DNA of 64,000 nt, from positions 186,001 through 250,000 of the forward strand of contig NZ_BCFL01000024.1 of NCBI RefSeq assembly GCF_002217755.1, written 5' to 3'. The notes beneath the pieces are model-generated. The model was not told where the DNA came from and searched no databases. It worked only from the letters and a program-made list of their open reading frames with translations. Every line of letters starts with the position of its first letter. The first letter of the stretch is position 1. A program made the translations under genes and the position numbers. The stretch comes from Streptomyces hyaluromycini. GTDB lineage: Bacteria > Actinomycetota > Actinomycetes > Streptomycetales > Streptomycetaceae. Positions 9,684-18,298 of this stretch are shown piece by piece.

Positions 9684-10148
9684 ATGCAGCTCTCCGCGAC
9701 CCCGTACGAAGAACGCCTGACCGCCCCCCGGTCGTGGTGGTTCATCAGCTTCCTGGTCGGCGTCTCGTTCGCCCTGATCCTGCTGCCGTTCGGCACCCTG
9801 CCGATGCTCGGCGGCCTGGTCGGCGGCACCGCGGCCGCGGCGGTGGTGGCCAGCTCGTACGGCTCCCCGCGCATCCGGGTCGTCGGCGACTCGCTGATCG
9901 CGGGCGAGGCGAGGATCCCGGTGTCGGCCCTGGGCTCGTCGGAGATCCTGGACCCGGACGAGGCGCGCGCCTGGCGCACGTACAAGGCCGACGTGCGCGC
10001 CTTCCTCCTGCTGCGCTCCTACATCCCGAGGGCCCTGCGCGTGGAGGTCACGGACCCGGAGGACCCGACGCCGTACCTGTACCTGTCGACACGGGAGCCG
10101 GAGGCCCTGGCGGCGGCGATCGAGGCGGCGAAGACCCCGCAGGGGTAA
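9684..10148 (+). CDS. DUF3093 family membrane protein
   Basis: A 154-residue protein with two close hydrophobic segments (about residues 18-38 and 42-58), then a soluble domain containing GSPRIRVVGDSL and the paired DPEDPTPYLYLSTR strand. This is the actinobacterial DUF3093 family, which sits next to dut in mycobacteria as well. Function is unknown. It is transcribed divergently from the thioesterase with only 58 bases between starts, so the promoters overlap. The 245 bases downstream hold no convincing gene, only GC-rich hairpins. Confidence 0.88.
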   Translation: MQLSATPYEERLTAPRSWWFISFLVGVSFALILLPFGTLPMLGGLVGGTAAAAVVASSYGSPRIRVVGDSLIAGEARIPVSALGSSEILDPDEARAWRTYKADVRAFLLLRSYIPRALRVEVTDPEDPTPYLYLSTREPEALAAAIEAAKTPQG

Positions 10149-10393
10149 GCGCCCCGCCGGAAGTGCCGCGAGCCGCAGGACCCGCTCAGCGCCCCGGCAG
10201 CCGTCTGCGGGCCCCCTCCGGGGCCTGCTGAGCCGTCGGCCGGCTCTCGCCGCGGTTCCGCCGTGGGCTGCCCTCGCCGCTGAGGCCGGCCGGCCCGGTT
10301 CTCCACCGCTCGGTCTTCTCCCGCCGCAACGGCGCTCCGTCGCGACGGCACGGTCCGGCGGTGCCGGCCCCACGCGCGGTGGCGGCGTCGGCC

Positions 10394-11311
10394 TCAGCCT
10401 CCGAAGTCCTCCGGCAACTCGGCGATCGGCAGCGGCTCCGCCGGCTTCTCCAGCGGCGGCAGCTCCGGCAGTTCCTCCCACGGCACCTGGATCTTTCTCA
10501 GGTCCGCCCGGATCCGCGCCGCGAGTCTTCTGGTGTCCCGGCGGTTCATGACCGCTCCCACCGCGGCGCCCACCATGAACGGCATCAGGTTGGGCAGGTC
10601 CCGCACCACCCGCTTCATGATCTGCTGGCGCAGCTCGCGCTTCATCTGGCCCCCGAGGGCCGTGTTGATCGTCGACGGCTTCATCACGTCGATCCCGCGC
10701 TCCCCCGACCAGGAGGACAGATACGCGGTACTGCGGGCTTTCAGGTTCCCCGGCGGCCGCACCCCGTACACCTCGTGGAGCTCGGCGATCAGCTTCAGCT
10801 CGATCGCCGCGACCCCGGTGATCTCCGCGGCCAGCTCGGTCGGCATGGCCGGCGGCACCGGCAGCATCGCGGCCGCCCCGACACCGGCCCCGACCGCCGA
10901 GGTCGCGCCCGCCGCGCCGGCCACCAGCTTGTCGGCGAGCTGCTCGGGCCCGAGGCCCGGGAACTGCCGGCGCAAAGCCGCGAGGTCGCGTACGGGGACA
11001 CGCGGGGCGATCTCGATGATCCGGTCCGCGAGGTACGCCAGCCCCGCTTTCGCGCGGCTGCCGCCCCTACGGGCCCCTTCCCGGGCCATGTCCACGGCCT
11101 TGTCACGGATGACCGCGGCCCGTCGCCGGGCGACGGGCGCGGGCTGGTCCGCCGGCGCCGGGAGGTCACCCCGGCCGGCCGCCGGTTCGAGCGAGGCTCC
11201 CGGTTCGGGTGAGCCCCGCTCGTCGTCACGCGCACGTGGGCCGTCGGACGGCCCCGAGTCCGCTCCCGGGAGCGGGAAGCGGCGCTTCCGAGGTGGGGTC
11301 GAGCCAGTCAT
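10394..11311 (-). CDS. conserved hypothetical, EcsC-like membrane-associated protein
   Basis: A 305-residue protein not firmly identified. A disordered N-terminal part (about residues 1-75, rich in P, R, E and G) is followed by a helical domain with two glycine-rich hydrophobic stretches (around residues 130-160 and 245-262, the latter PFMVGAAVGAVMNRR). Glycine-rich amphipathic helices ending in NRRDTRRLA resemble EcsC-family proteins, which associate with membranes. It starts 13 bases after the DUF4193 stop and is likely co-transcribed with it. Confidence 0.6.
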   Translation of the reverse strand: MTGSTPPRKRRFPLPGADSGPSDGPRARDDERGSPEPGASLEPAAGRGDLPAPADQPAPVARRRAAVIRDKAVDMAREGARRGGSRAKAGLAYLADRIIEIAPRVPVRDLAALRRQFPGLGPEQLADKLVAGAAGATSAVGAGVGAAAMLPVPPAMPTELAAEITGVAAIELKLIAELHEVYGVRPPGNLKARSTAYLSSWSGERGIDVMKPSTINTALGGQMKRELRQQIMKRVVRDLPNLMPFMVGAAVGAVMNRRDTRRLAARIRADLRKIQVPWEELPELPPLEKPAEPLPIAELPEDFGG

Positions 11312-11324
11312 GCCCGACCCGTCC

Positions 11325-11621
11325 TCAGTCGCAGTCGCGGCAGATCGGCTGACCGTTCTTCTCCCGGGCCAGCTGGCTGCGGTGGTGCACCAGGAAGCAG
11401 CTCATGCAGGTGAACTCGTCCTGCTGCTTGGGCAGCACCCGGACGGCCAGCTCCTCGTTCGAGAGGTCCGCGCCGGGCAGCTCCAGGCCTTCGGCGGCCT
11501 CGAATTCGTCGACGTCCACCGAGGACGTGGACTTGTCGTTCCTCCTGGCCTTCAGCTCTTCAAGGCTGTCCGAGTCGACGTCGTCGTCGGTCTTGCGTGG
11601 AGTGTCGTAGTCGGTTGCCAT
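11325..11621 (-). CDS. DUF4193 zinc-ribbon protein
   Basis: A 98-residue acidic protein. Its first 60 residues are rich in D, E and S; the C-terminal part carries two CXXC pairs, CMSC and CRDC, about 27 residues apart, forming a probable zinc ribbon with the conserved HHRSQLA between them. The family (DUF4193) is actinobacterial and of unknown function. The ATG at 11621 follows a clear GAGGGGGAGAG site; an upstream in-frame ATG would add 14 non-conserved residues. It is first in a two-gene unit with the EcsC-like protein. Confidence 0.88.
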   Translation of the reverse strand: MATDYDTPRKTDDDVDSDSLEELKARRNDKSTSSVDVDEFEAAEGLELPGADLSNEELAVRVLPKQQDEFTCMSCFLVHHRSQLAREKNGQPICRDCD

Positions 11622-11928
11622 GTCGCTCTCCCCCTCTGGGTGTCTGCGGTGTCTCCAGCGCACGTAACGCGTGAGAGGCCGGACTTGTGCCCGACCCGAG
11701 GCGGAGATTTTGCCTCACATCAAGGTCTGTTACTCAATCGACACCCAACCGGACCCCTCGAGAGTGATCAGGTTGAATGGCGATGGGGACCGTACACGGT
11801 CCTGTCGAGGCACTTCAAAGGCGCCTCACCCTGTACTTCCCGTGATCAAGACCCCTGAAAACAGGGATTTTCCCGGCTTTATTCCCCTAGCCATGATCAC
11901 AGAGAGTAGATGGCCGGAAATCCGCCCT

Positions 11929-11942
11929 TGTGATCGATCACA
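11929..11942. promoter_or_regulatory. perfect 14-bp palindrome TGTGATCGATCACA
   Basis: A perfect palindrome in the 401-base gap between cutS and the DUF4193 gene. The halves match a CRP-family half-site (TGTGA and TCACA), although the 4-base spacer is shorter than the usual 6. A second TGATCA lies nearby at about 11894. The rest of the gap shows a small hairpin (11853-11866) and no gene. Confidence 0.45.
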
Positions 11943-12022
11943 CACGGGGGAAGGTGCCGCGCCGCTGGAAAATTCAGCGCAAAGCGAACATCCCCCGCGT
12001 GTGTCGCGATCTTGTAACGGCA

Positions 12023-13288
12023 TCAGACCGGGAGCGTGACCCGCATCACGAGACCGCCGCCCTCGCGGGGCTGGGCCGCGATGTACCCGCCGTGCGCCCG
12101 GGCCACCGACCGCACGATGGAAAGGCCGAGGCCGACACCCTTGTCGCTGCCCGTGCGCTCGGTACGCAGCCGTCTGAAGGGCTCGAAGAGGTTGTCGATC
12201 TCGTACGCCGGCACCACCGGCCCGGTGTTCGCAACGTACAGCACCGCCTGTCCGTGCTGGATCTCCGTGTTGACCTCGACCCAGCCGTCCTCGATCACGT
12301 TGTAGCGCACCGCGTTCTGCAGCAGGTTCAGGGCGATCCGCTCCAGGAGCACGCCGTTGCCCTGCACCACCGCCGGTTTCCGCACGCCCCGGATCGTCAC
12401 GCCCTTGGCCTCCGCCTCGGCGTGCACCTGGTCGACGGCCTGGGAGGCCACCTCGGCCAGGTCGACCGGTTTGCGCTCGACGATCTGGTTGTCGCTGCGG
12501 GCGAGCAGCAGCAGGCCCTCCACGAGCTGCTCGCTGCGCTCGTTGGTGGCCAGCAGCGTCTTGCCGAGCTGCTGCAGCTCCACGGGCGCGCCCGGGTCCG
12601 AGAGGTGCACCTCCAGGAGCGTGCGGTTGATCGCCAGGGGCGTGCGCAGCTCGTGGGAGGCGTTGCCGACGAAGCGCTGCTGGGCGGTGAAGGCCCGCTG
12701 CAGCCGTTCCAGCATGTCGTCGAAGGTGTCCGCGAGCTCCTTGAGCTCGTCGTCCGGGCCGTCCAGCTCGATCCGGCGGGACAGGTCCGAGCCGGCCACC
12801 GCGCGGGCGGTGCGGGTGATCCGGCCGAGCGGGGACAGCACCCGGCCGGCCATCGCGTAGCCGAACGCGAAGGCGATCACGGCCAGGCCCAGCAGGGCCA
12901 GCAGCGAGCGGCTCAGCAGGTCGTCCAGGGCCGCCTGGCGCTGGTGGTCCACGCACTCGGCGATCGCGGCGTTGAAGTCCGAGATCTTGATCTGGGCGCT
13001 GGTGCCGGCGCTGGTGATCGCCGGACAGTTGTCGCTGGAGACCTTGATGTTCACGCCCTCGATGATCTTGAACAGCGGCTGGTTGCCGGTGCTGATCGCC
13101 TGGGCGGCAAGCAGGTAGATGATCGACAGCAGCAGAATGCCCGCGATCAGGAACATGCCGCCGTACAGCAGGGTGAGCCGTATGCGGATGGTCGGGCGCA
13201 GCCACGGCAGGACCGGCTGCGGCCTTCTGGGGTCCCAGGTGGGCTTGGGGGGTGCCTGTGGGGGTGCGGGAGTGGTCGCCACGGTCAT
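12023..13288 (-). CDS. cutS: CutS sensor histidine kinase
   Basis: A 421-residue membrane kinase. It has a Pro-rich cytosolic start, TM1 (about 38-60), an extracytoplasmic loop of about 65 residues with exactly two cysteines (Cys88 and Cys112), TM2 (about 128-148), HAMP, then HisKA with SHELRTPLA (His212), NLLQNAVRYN and GVGLGLSIVRS. In Streptomyces CutRS senses extracellular protein-folding state through this cysteine pair and controls secretion-stress genes (established work on the system). The ATG overlaps the cutR stop (TGATG), and a further 40 upstream codons in frame are not homologous. Confidence 0.9.
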   Translation of the reverse strand: MTVATTPAPPQAPPKPTWDPRRPQPVLPWLRPTIRIRLTLLYGGMFLIAGILLLSIIYLLAAQAISTGNQPLFKIIEGVNIKVSSDNCPAITSAGTSAQIKISDFNAAIAECVDHQRQAALDDLLSRSLLALLGLAVIAFAFGYAMAGRVLSPLGRITRTARAVAGSDLSRRIELDGPDDELKELADTFDDMLERLQRAFTAQQRFVGNASHELRTPLAINRTLLEVHLSDPGAPVELQQLGKTLLATNERSEQLVEGLLLLARSDNQIVERKPVDLAEVASQAVDQVHAEAEAKGVTIRGVRKPAVVQGNGVLLERIALNLLQNAVRYNVIEDGWVEVNTEIQHGQAVLYVANTGPVVPAYEIDNLFEPFRRLRTERTGSDKGVGLGLSIVRSVARAHGGYIAAQPREGGGLVMRVTLPV

Positions 13289-13941
13289 CAGATCCGGTAA
13301 CCCGAGCCGGGGACGGTGACGATCACCGGGGGCTCGCCCAGCTTGCGGCGGAGCGTCATCACGGTCACGCGCACGACGTTGGTGAAGGGGTCGGTGTTCT
13401 CGTCCCACGCCTTCTCCAGGAGCTGCTCGGCGCTGACCACCGCCCCCTCGCTGCGCATCAGCACCTCCAGGACGGCGAACTCCTTCGGCGCGAGCTGGAC
13501 CTCCTTGCCGTCGCGGAAGACCTCGCGGCGGTTCGGGTCGAGCTTGATGCCGGCGCGCTCCAGGACGGGCGGCAGCGGCACGCTGGTACGGCGGCCGAGG
13601 GCCCGCACGCGCGCGATGAGCTCGCTGAACGCGAAGGGTTTGGGGAGGTAGTCGTCAGCGCCGATCTCCAGGCCCTCGACGCGGTCGCTGACGTCGCCGG
13701 ACGCGGTCAGCATCAGCACGCGGGTGGGCATGCCGAGCTCGACGATCTTGCGGCAGACGTCGTCGCCGTGCACGAGGGGGAGGTCGCGGTCGAGGACGAC
13801 CACGTCGTAGTCGTTGACGCCGATGCGCTCCAGGGCGGCCGCACCGTCGTACACGACGTCGACGGCCATGGCCTCCCGGCGCAGTCCGGTGGCCACCGCA
13901 TCGGCGAGCAGTTGCTCGTCCTCGACGACGAGTACGCGCAC
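13288..13941 (-). CDS. cutR: CutR response regulator
   Basis: A 217-residue OmpR-type regulator, exactly the length expected of CutR. The receiver begins MRVLVVEDEQ, phospho-acceptor Asp51 lies in VVVLDRDLP, and the KPF lysine is present. A winged-helix domain (about 125-215) ends VTVPGSGYRI. The GTG start follows GGAAGGACA; the longer open frame upstream is unrelated sequence. It is cotranscribed with cutS with a one-base overlap. The 419 bases between it and the next gene contain both divergent promoters and no other gene that I can support. Confidence 0.93.
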   Translation of the reverse strand: MRVLVVEDEQLLADAVATGLRREAMAVDVVYDGAAALERIGVNDYDVVVLDRDLPLVHGDDVCRKIVELGMPTRVLMLTASGDVSDRVEGLEIGADDYLPKPFAFSELIARVRALGRRTSVPLPPVLERAGIKLDPNRREVFRDGKEVQLAPKEFAVLEVLMRSEGAVVSAEQLLEKAWDENTDPFTNVVRVTVMTLRRKLGEPPVIVTVPGSGYRI

Positions 13942-14360
13942 GTCGCTTGTCCTTCCTCTGTCCACTCGCGTAGCGCGCACCGGCGCACGCGGGCAGGGGG
14001 CTCCATGGGGTGTGTGACCTCCATCCTGCCCTTTTCGGCCATAAGTCGGCAGTAAGACGGGGGCCGTCGCAGCGGGATCGGAGGCCGCCGGGCGGGAATG
14101 CGAGATTTTCTCCTGCGGTTGAGGTTTCCACGGAGGGGAGCGGGGGGAGGACGGCATGTACACCCCGCGATCACGCTCTGCATGTGCCGCAGCACCATGC
14201 GGTACGTACACCGCCGCTACAGCAGAGTGGACGATGGGGGTGTCCGGCACCGTCGCCGCCCAGCAGGGCAGCGCTGGGCACCCGCAAGAGACGTGATCGC
14301 CCCTTCTGAACGGCACACCCCCGTGCCACCGACCCACGACCCAGGACGAGGGGGCGCAGC

Positions 14361-14534
14361 ATGGACGCATTCACCGCAGGACTTCTGCAGCGCATAAAGG
14401 CGACCGAGTCCGACATCACGAGGGCTCGTGACGAGGGTGACGACTTCCTCGTCGAAGTGGAACAGGCCGAGCTCGACGACCTGCGCCGCCTCGCAGCCGA
14501 ACACGGTGTGGAAGTCGGCGCGACCAGCGTCTGA
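14361..14534 (+). CDS. small conserved hypothetical protein (57 aa)
   Basis: A 57-codon gene encoding an acidic, helical protein (MDAFTAGLLQRIKATESD at the start, AAEHGVEVG near the end). Coding is supported by a strong GAGGGGG ribosome-binding site 6 bases before the ATG, Streptomyces codon usage, and a perfect terminator hairpin just after it. The sequence predicts a two-helix or coiled-coil hairpin without cysteines or a membrane segment. Function unknown. Confidence 0.75.
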   Translation: MDAFTAGLLQRIKATESDITRARDEGDDFLVEVEQAELDDLRRLAAEHGVEVGATSV

Positions 14535-14561
14535 CAGTCCCGCAGCACGACACCACGAGAA

Positions 14562-14594
14562 CAGGGCCCCGGCGAATCCAGCGCCGGGGCCCTG
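14562..14594. terminator. intrinsic terminator after the 57-codon gene
   Basis: A perfect 13-bp stem (CAGGGCCCCGGCG and complement) with a 7-base loop, 28 bases past the stop. Confidence 0.85.
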
Positions 14595-14943
14595 CTCGTA
14601 CCTGATCCATTCCCACCGCGACGGCGTTCGATTCCTGCCGACCGGCAAGGCGCGAGATCTTTTTCGCGAGACCGGCTGCGGGCGCCGGGAGCGACGGCGC
14701 CAGGAGTTCTCGCGAGGCCGACGCCCGGAGATCTTTTCCCGCCGCCGCGGTGCCAAGCCACGACGGCGGTCTCCGGCGGTGCCCGGCCGACCGTTCGCCG
14801 CTGCCGACTCCCCCCACAGCCGGATCGGGCTCGCCGACCGCCGGCCTTCCGCCGCGACGGCGCCCGGCCGCCGCGACGGCGCCCGGCCGTCACGACGGCC
14901 TCCGGCGCTGCCGCTGCCCCTCAGACCACGCGGGCGCCGTTCC
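14595..14943. other. 349-base gene-free region with a 19-bp tandem duplication
   Basis: No supported gene lies between the terminator and the end of the inositol monophosphatase. It contains a perfect 19-bp direct duplication (14852-14870 and 14871-14889, unit starting CCGCGACGGCG) and further imperfect ACGACGG copies on both sides, so this is slipping low-complexity sequence. Confidence 0.6.
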
Positions 14944-15759
14944 TCAGTCGTGCCATGCTCCGAAGTCCTCCAGGAGGCGCTGGAGGGGCTCGAAGACGCC
15001 CGGGGTGCCGGCGATCGTCAGGTCGCGGGACAGGGGCTCTCCAGGGCGTCCACCGGTGCGGGCGCCGGCCTCGCGGGCGATCAGGTCCCCCGCTCCCCAG
15101 TCCCACGCGTTCAGCCCGCGCTCGTAGTACCCGTCCAGCCGGCCGCAGGCCACGTCGCAGAGGTCGATCGCCGCCGACCCACTGCGCCGGATGTCGCGGA
15201 GCAGCGGGATCAGCCGGGCCGCGACCTCGGCCTGGTGGGTGCGGACGTCGGTGACGTAGTTGAAGCCGGTCGACACCAGTGCCTGGTCCAGCGGCGGTGC
15301 CGGGCGGCAGCGCAGCTCCCGCTCGCCCTCCCACGCCCCGGTCGCCCAGGCCCCGCCGCCGCGCACCGCGTGGTACGTCTCGCCGCGCATCGGGGCCGCC
15401 ACGACGCCGACCACGGTCTCCCCGTCCTGCTCGGCCGCGATGGAGACCGCCCAGGTCGGCAGCCCGTACAGGTAGTTGACCGTGCCGTCGAGCGGGTCGA
15501 TCACCCAGCGGACGCCGCTCGTGCCCTGCGTGGACGCGCCCTCCTCGCCGAGGAAGCCGTCGTCGGGACGGTGACCGGCGATCAGGTCGGTGATCAGTTT
15601 CTCCGCCGCGATGTCCATCTCGGTCACGACGTCGATCGGGCTGGACTTGGTCCGGGCCACGGCGAGGTCGGCCGGGCGGCCGTCCCGCAGCAGCTCGCCC
15701 GCGCGGGCGGCCGCCTCCCGGGCGAGCTTCAGGAGGTCGGTGTGCAGGGTGTCGGTCAC
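14944..15759 (-). CDS. suhB: inositol monophosphatase family protein
   Basis: A 271-residue cytosolic, Mg-dependent, lithium-sensitive-type phosphatase that removes phosphate from myo-inositol-1-phosphate or related sugar phosphates. The three metal-binding motifs are present: GEEG (about residue 73), WVIDPLDGTVN (about 90) and WDWGAGDLIAREAG (about 222). GTG at 15759 was chosen because GAGGAG lies 5 bases upstream. The start is 8 bases after the ferrochelatase stop, so it is the second gene of that operon. In mycobacteria suhB occupies the same place near dut. Confidence 0.93.
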   Translation of the reverse strand: MTDTLHTDLLKLAREAAARAGELLRDGRPADLAVARTKSSPIDVVTEMDIAAEKLITDLIAGHRPDDGFLGEEGASTQGTSGVRWVIDPLDGTVNYLYGLPTWAVSIAAEQDGETVVGVVAAPMRGETYHAVRGGGAWATGAWEGERELRCRPAPPLDQALVSTGFNYVTDVRTHQAEVAARLIPLLRDIRRSGSAAIDLCDVACGRLDGYYERGLNAWDWGAGDLIAREAGARTGGRPGEPLSRDLTIAGTPGVFEPLQRLLEDFGAWHD

Positions 15760-15767
15760 GGGGCTCC

Positions 15768-16895
15768 TCACGCGTAGGGGCTGTCGGCGCCGGCCGCGGC
15801 GGGGCGGAGTGCGCGGGCCGGGCAGCAGCCGACCGGGCAGAGGTTGTGGCTCGCGCCGAGTGCGCCCAGGGCGCACGGCGTGACCTCCCGCCCGTTCTCC
15901 ACGGCCGCGCGCTCCAGCACCAGCTCGCGGATGGCGGCGGCGAACCTGGGGTCGTCCCCCACCGTCGCGGACCGCCGTACCGGCAGACCCAGCTCCCCGG
16001 CCTTGGCCCTGGCTTCCGTGTCGAGGTCGTAGAGGACCTCCATGTGGTCGGAGACGAAGCCGATGGGGGCCATGACGACGGCCGGGACCCCGGCGCCGTG
16101 CAGCGTCTCCAGGTGGTCGCAGATGTCGGGCTCCAGCCACGGGATGTGCGGGGCGCCGGAGCGGGACTGGTAGACGAGCCGCCAGGGGTGGTCGATGCCG
16201 GTGCGCTCGCGGACCGCGTCGGCGATCAGCTGGGCCACGTCCAGATGCTCCTCGACGTACGCGCCGCCCTCGCCGTGTGTCTCGACCGGCCCCGAGGTGT
16301 CGGCGCTCGCGGTCGGGATGGAGTGGGTGGTGAACGCGATGTGGGCGCCCGCGCGGACGTCCTCGGGGAGGTCGGCGAGGGACTGGAGGACCCCGTCGAT
16401 CATCGGGTCGAGGAAGCCGGGGTGGTTGAAGTAGTGCCGCAGCTTGTCGATCTTCGGGAGTTCGAGGCCCTCGGCCGCCAGCGCGGCCAGCGAGTCCGCG
16501 AGGTTCTCGCGGTACTGGCGGCAGCCCGAATAAGAGGCGTAGGCGCTGGTGGCGAGCACCAGGATGCGGCGGCGGCCGTCGGCGACCATCTCGCGCAGGG
16601 TGTCCGTCAGGTACGGCGCCCAGTTGCGGTTGCCCCAGTAGACCGGCAGGTCCAGGCCGTGCTCGGCGAAGTCCTTGCGCAGGGCGTCCAGCAGGGCGCG
16701 GTTGTGGCCGTTGATCGGGCTGACCCCGCCGAACAGGAAGTAGTGCTGCCCGACCTCCTTGAGACGTTCGGTCGGGATACCGCGCCCGCGTGTCACGTTC
16801 TCCAGGAACGGAACCACGTCGTCCGGGCCTTCCGGGCCGCCGAAGGAGAGCAGGAGCAGGGCGTCGTAGGGGGTGGCATCGAGCGCGTCTGACAT
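15768..16895 (-). CDS. hemH: ferrochelatase (coproporphyrin ferrochelatase)
   Basis: A 375-residue enzyme that inserts Fe(II) into the porphyrin ring; in Actinobacteria the physiological substrate is coproporphyrin III and the enzyme is also called CpfC. The N-terminal LLLLSFGGPEGPDDV, FTTHSIP with the metal-binding His, and the late MAPIGFVSDHMEVLYDLD block are diagnostic. The C-terminal CPVGCC, with another Cys about 15 residues earlier, is the actinobacterial [2Fe-2S] ligand set. The ATG at 16895 matches family starts; 43 upstream open codons are not homologous. It is transcribed divergently from the MFS gene. Confidence 0.95.
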   Translation of the reverse strand: MSDALDATPYDALLLLSFGGPEGPDDVVPFLENVTRGRGIPTERLKEVGQHYFLFGGVSPINGHNRALLDALRKDFAEHGLDLPVYWGNRNWAPYLTDTLREMVADGRRRILVLATSAYASYSGCRQYRENLADSLAALAAEGLELPKIDKLRHYFNHPGFLDPMIDGVLQSLADLPEDVRAGAHIAFTTHSIPTASADTSGPVETHGEGGAYVEEHLDVAQLIADAVRERTGIDHPWRLVYQSRSGAPHIPWLEPDICDHLETLHGAGVPAVVMAPIGFVSDHMEVLYDLDTEARAKAGELGLPVRRSATVGDDPRFAAAIRELVLERAAVENGREVTPCALGALGASHNLCPVGCCPARALRPAAAGADSPYA

Positions 16896-17059
16896 GTGCC
16901 GATCCTGCCACCCGGCGCTGACAGCCCGGAAACAGGAGCATGAAGAGTCGGATTCGGGAGGTTTATCCCCGGTGCCGAGCGGGTGCAACACGGCGACCTC
17001 ACTCGTAAGCTGTATCAGCCGCAATCGCGCCTTACCCAGTACAGCCGTCGGAGACCCCC

Positions 17060-18298
17060 GTGCCCAGCCCCTATCGCGCCCTGTTCGCCGCCCCCGGCAG
17101 CAAGGGCTTCTCCGCCGCGGGCTTCGTCGGCCGGATGCCGCTGTCCATGATGGGCATCGGCGTGGTCACGATGATCTCCCAGCTCAGCGGGCGGTACGGG
17201 CTCGCGGGCGCGCTGTCGGCCACCATGGCGCTGTCCGCCGCGGCGATCGGGCCGCAGGTGTCCCGGCTGGTCGACCGGCACGGCCAGCGCCGCGTCCTGC
17301 GCCCCGCGACCCTGCTCGCACTCGCCGCGGCGGCCGGGCTGCTGCTGGCCGCGCACTTCGGGGGGCCGGACTGGGTGCTGTTCGGGTGCGCCGCCGGGAT
17401 CGGCGCGGTGCCGAGCCTGGGCGCGATGATCCGGGCCCGCTGGGCCGCCCTCTACCGGGGTACCCCGCAGCTGCACACGGCCTACTCGTTCGAGTCCGTC
17501 GTCGACGAGGTGTGCTTCATCTTCGGGCCGATCCTCTCCATCGGCCTGTCCACGACCTGGTTCCCGGAGGCGGGCCCGCTGCTGGCCGCCGGTTTCCTCG
17601 CCGCCGGCGTCTTCTGGCTGACCGCCCAGCGGGCCACCGAGCCCGAGCCGCATCCGCGCGGGCACCACGGCGGCGGTTCGGCGCTGCGCGCCCCCGGCCT
17701 CCAGGTGCTGGTGGCGACCTTCGTGGCCACCGGAGCCATCTTCGGGGCCGTCGACGTGGTGACCGTCGCCTTCGCCGACGAACAGGGCCACAAGGCCGCC
17801 TCCAGCGTCGTTCTGGCGCTGTACGCGGCGGGTTCCTGCGTCGCCGGAGCGGTCTTCGGGCTCATGCGGTTCGGGGGGAAGCCGGAACGCAGGTGGCTGC
17901 TGGGCATATGCGCGATGGCCGTGAGTATGATCCCCCTCCTACTGGTCGGAAACTTGCCGCTTCTGGCCGTGGCGCTGTTCGTTGCGGGCCTGTCCATCGC
18001 GCCGACGATGATCACGACGATGTCCCTCATCGAAAAGCACGTACCTCGCGCGAAACTCACCGAGGGCATGACCTGGGTGAGCACCGGCCTCGCGGTCGGG
18101 GTGGCGCTCGGCTCCTCGGTCGCCGGCTGGGTGATCGACGCGGCCGGCGCCCGTGCGGGGTACGGGGTTCCGGCCGTTGCCGGGGCCGTCGCGGTCGCGG
18201 TCGGTTTCCTCGGGTACCGCCGGCTCAGCAGGCCGGTCACGGGTCGGGGAGGCACCGTTGAGCAGTACAGCGAGCGGGAAGAGCGGCACGTGGCGTAA
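17060..18298 (+). CDS. MFS transporter
   Basis: A 412-residue major-facilitator protein with about 12 hydrophobic segments. The loop between TM2 and TM3 has LVDRHGQRRVLRP, the MFS motif-A equivalent, and a histidine- and glycine-rich cytoplasmic loop (EPHPRGHHGGG) separates the two halves. Such proteins are proton-driven drug or metabolite exporters, but the substrate cannot be told. The GTG start has no strong ribosome-binding site. The end overlaps the likely start of the next gene by 41 bases, suggesting coupled translation. Confidence 0.88.
   Translation: MPSPYRALFAAPGSKGFSAAGFVGRMPLSMMGIGVVTMISQLSGRYGLAGALSATMALSAAAIGPQVSRLVDRHGQRRVLRPATLLALAAAAGLLLAAHFGGPDWVLFGCAAGIGAVPSLGAMIRARWAALYRGTPQLHTAYSFESVVDEVCFIFGPILSIGLSTTWFPEAGPLLAAGFLAAGVFWLTAQRATEPEPHPRGHHGGGSALRAPGLQVLVATFVATGAIFGAVDVVTVAFADEQGHKAASSVVLALYAAGSCVAGAVFGLMRFGGKPERRWLLGICAMAVSMIPLLLVGNLPLLAVALFVAGLSIAPTMITTMSLIEKHVPRAKLTEGMTWVSTGLAVGVALGSSVAGWVIDAAGARAGYGVPAVAGAVAVAVGFLGYRRLSRPVTGRGGTVEQYSEREERHVA

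Noticed and set aside
9626..9985. 120-residue N-terminal extension of the PaaI thioesterase
   Set aside because: It lies over the divergent DUF3093 gene, has no homology, and a GTG with AAGG upstream gives the normal family length.
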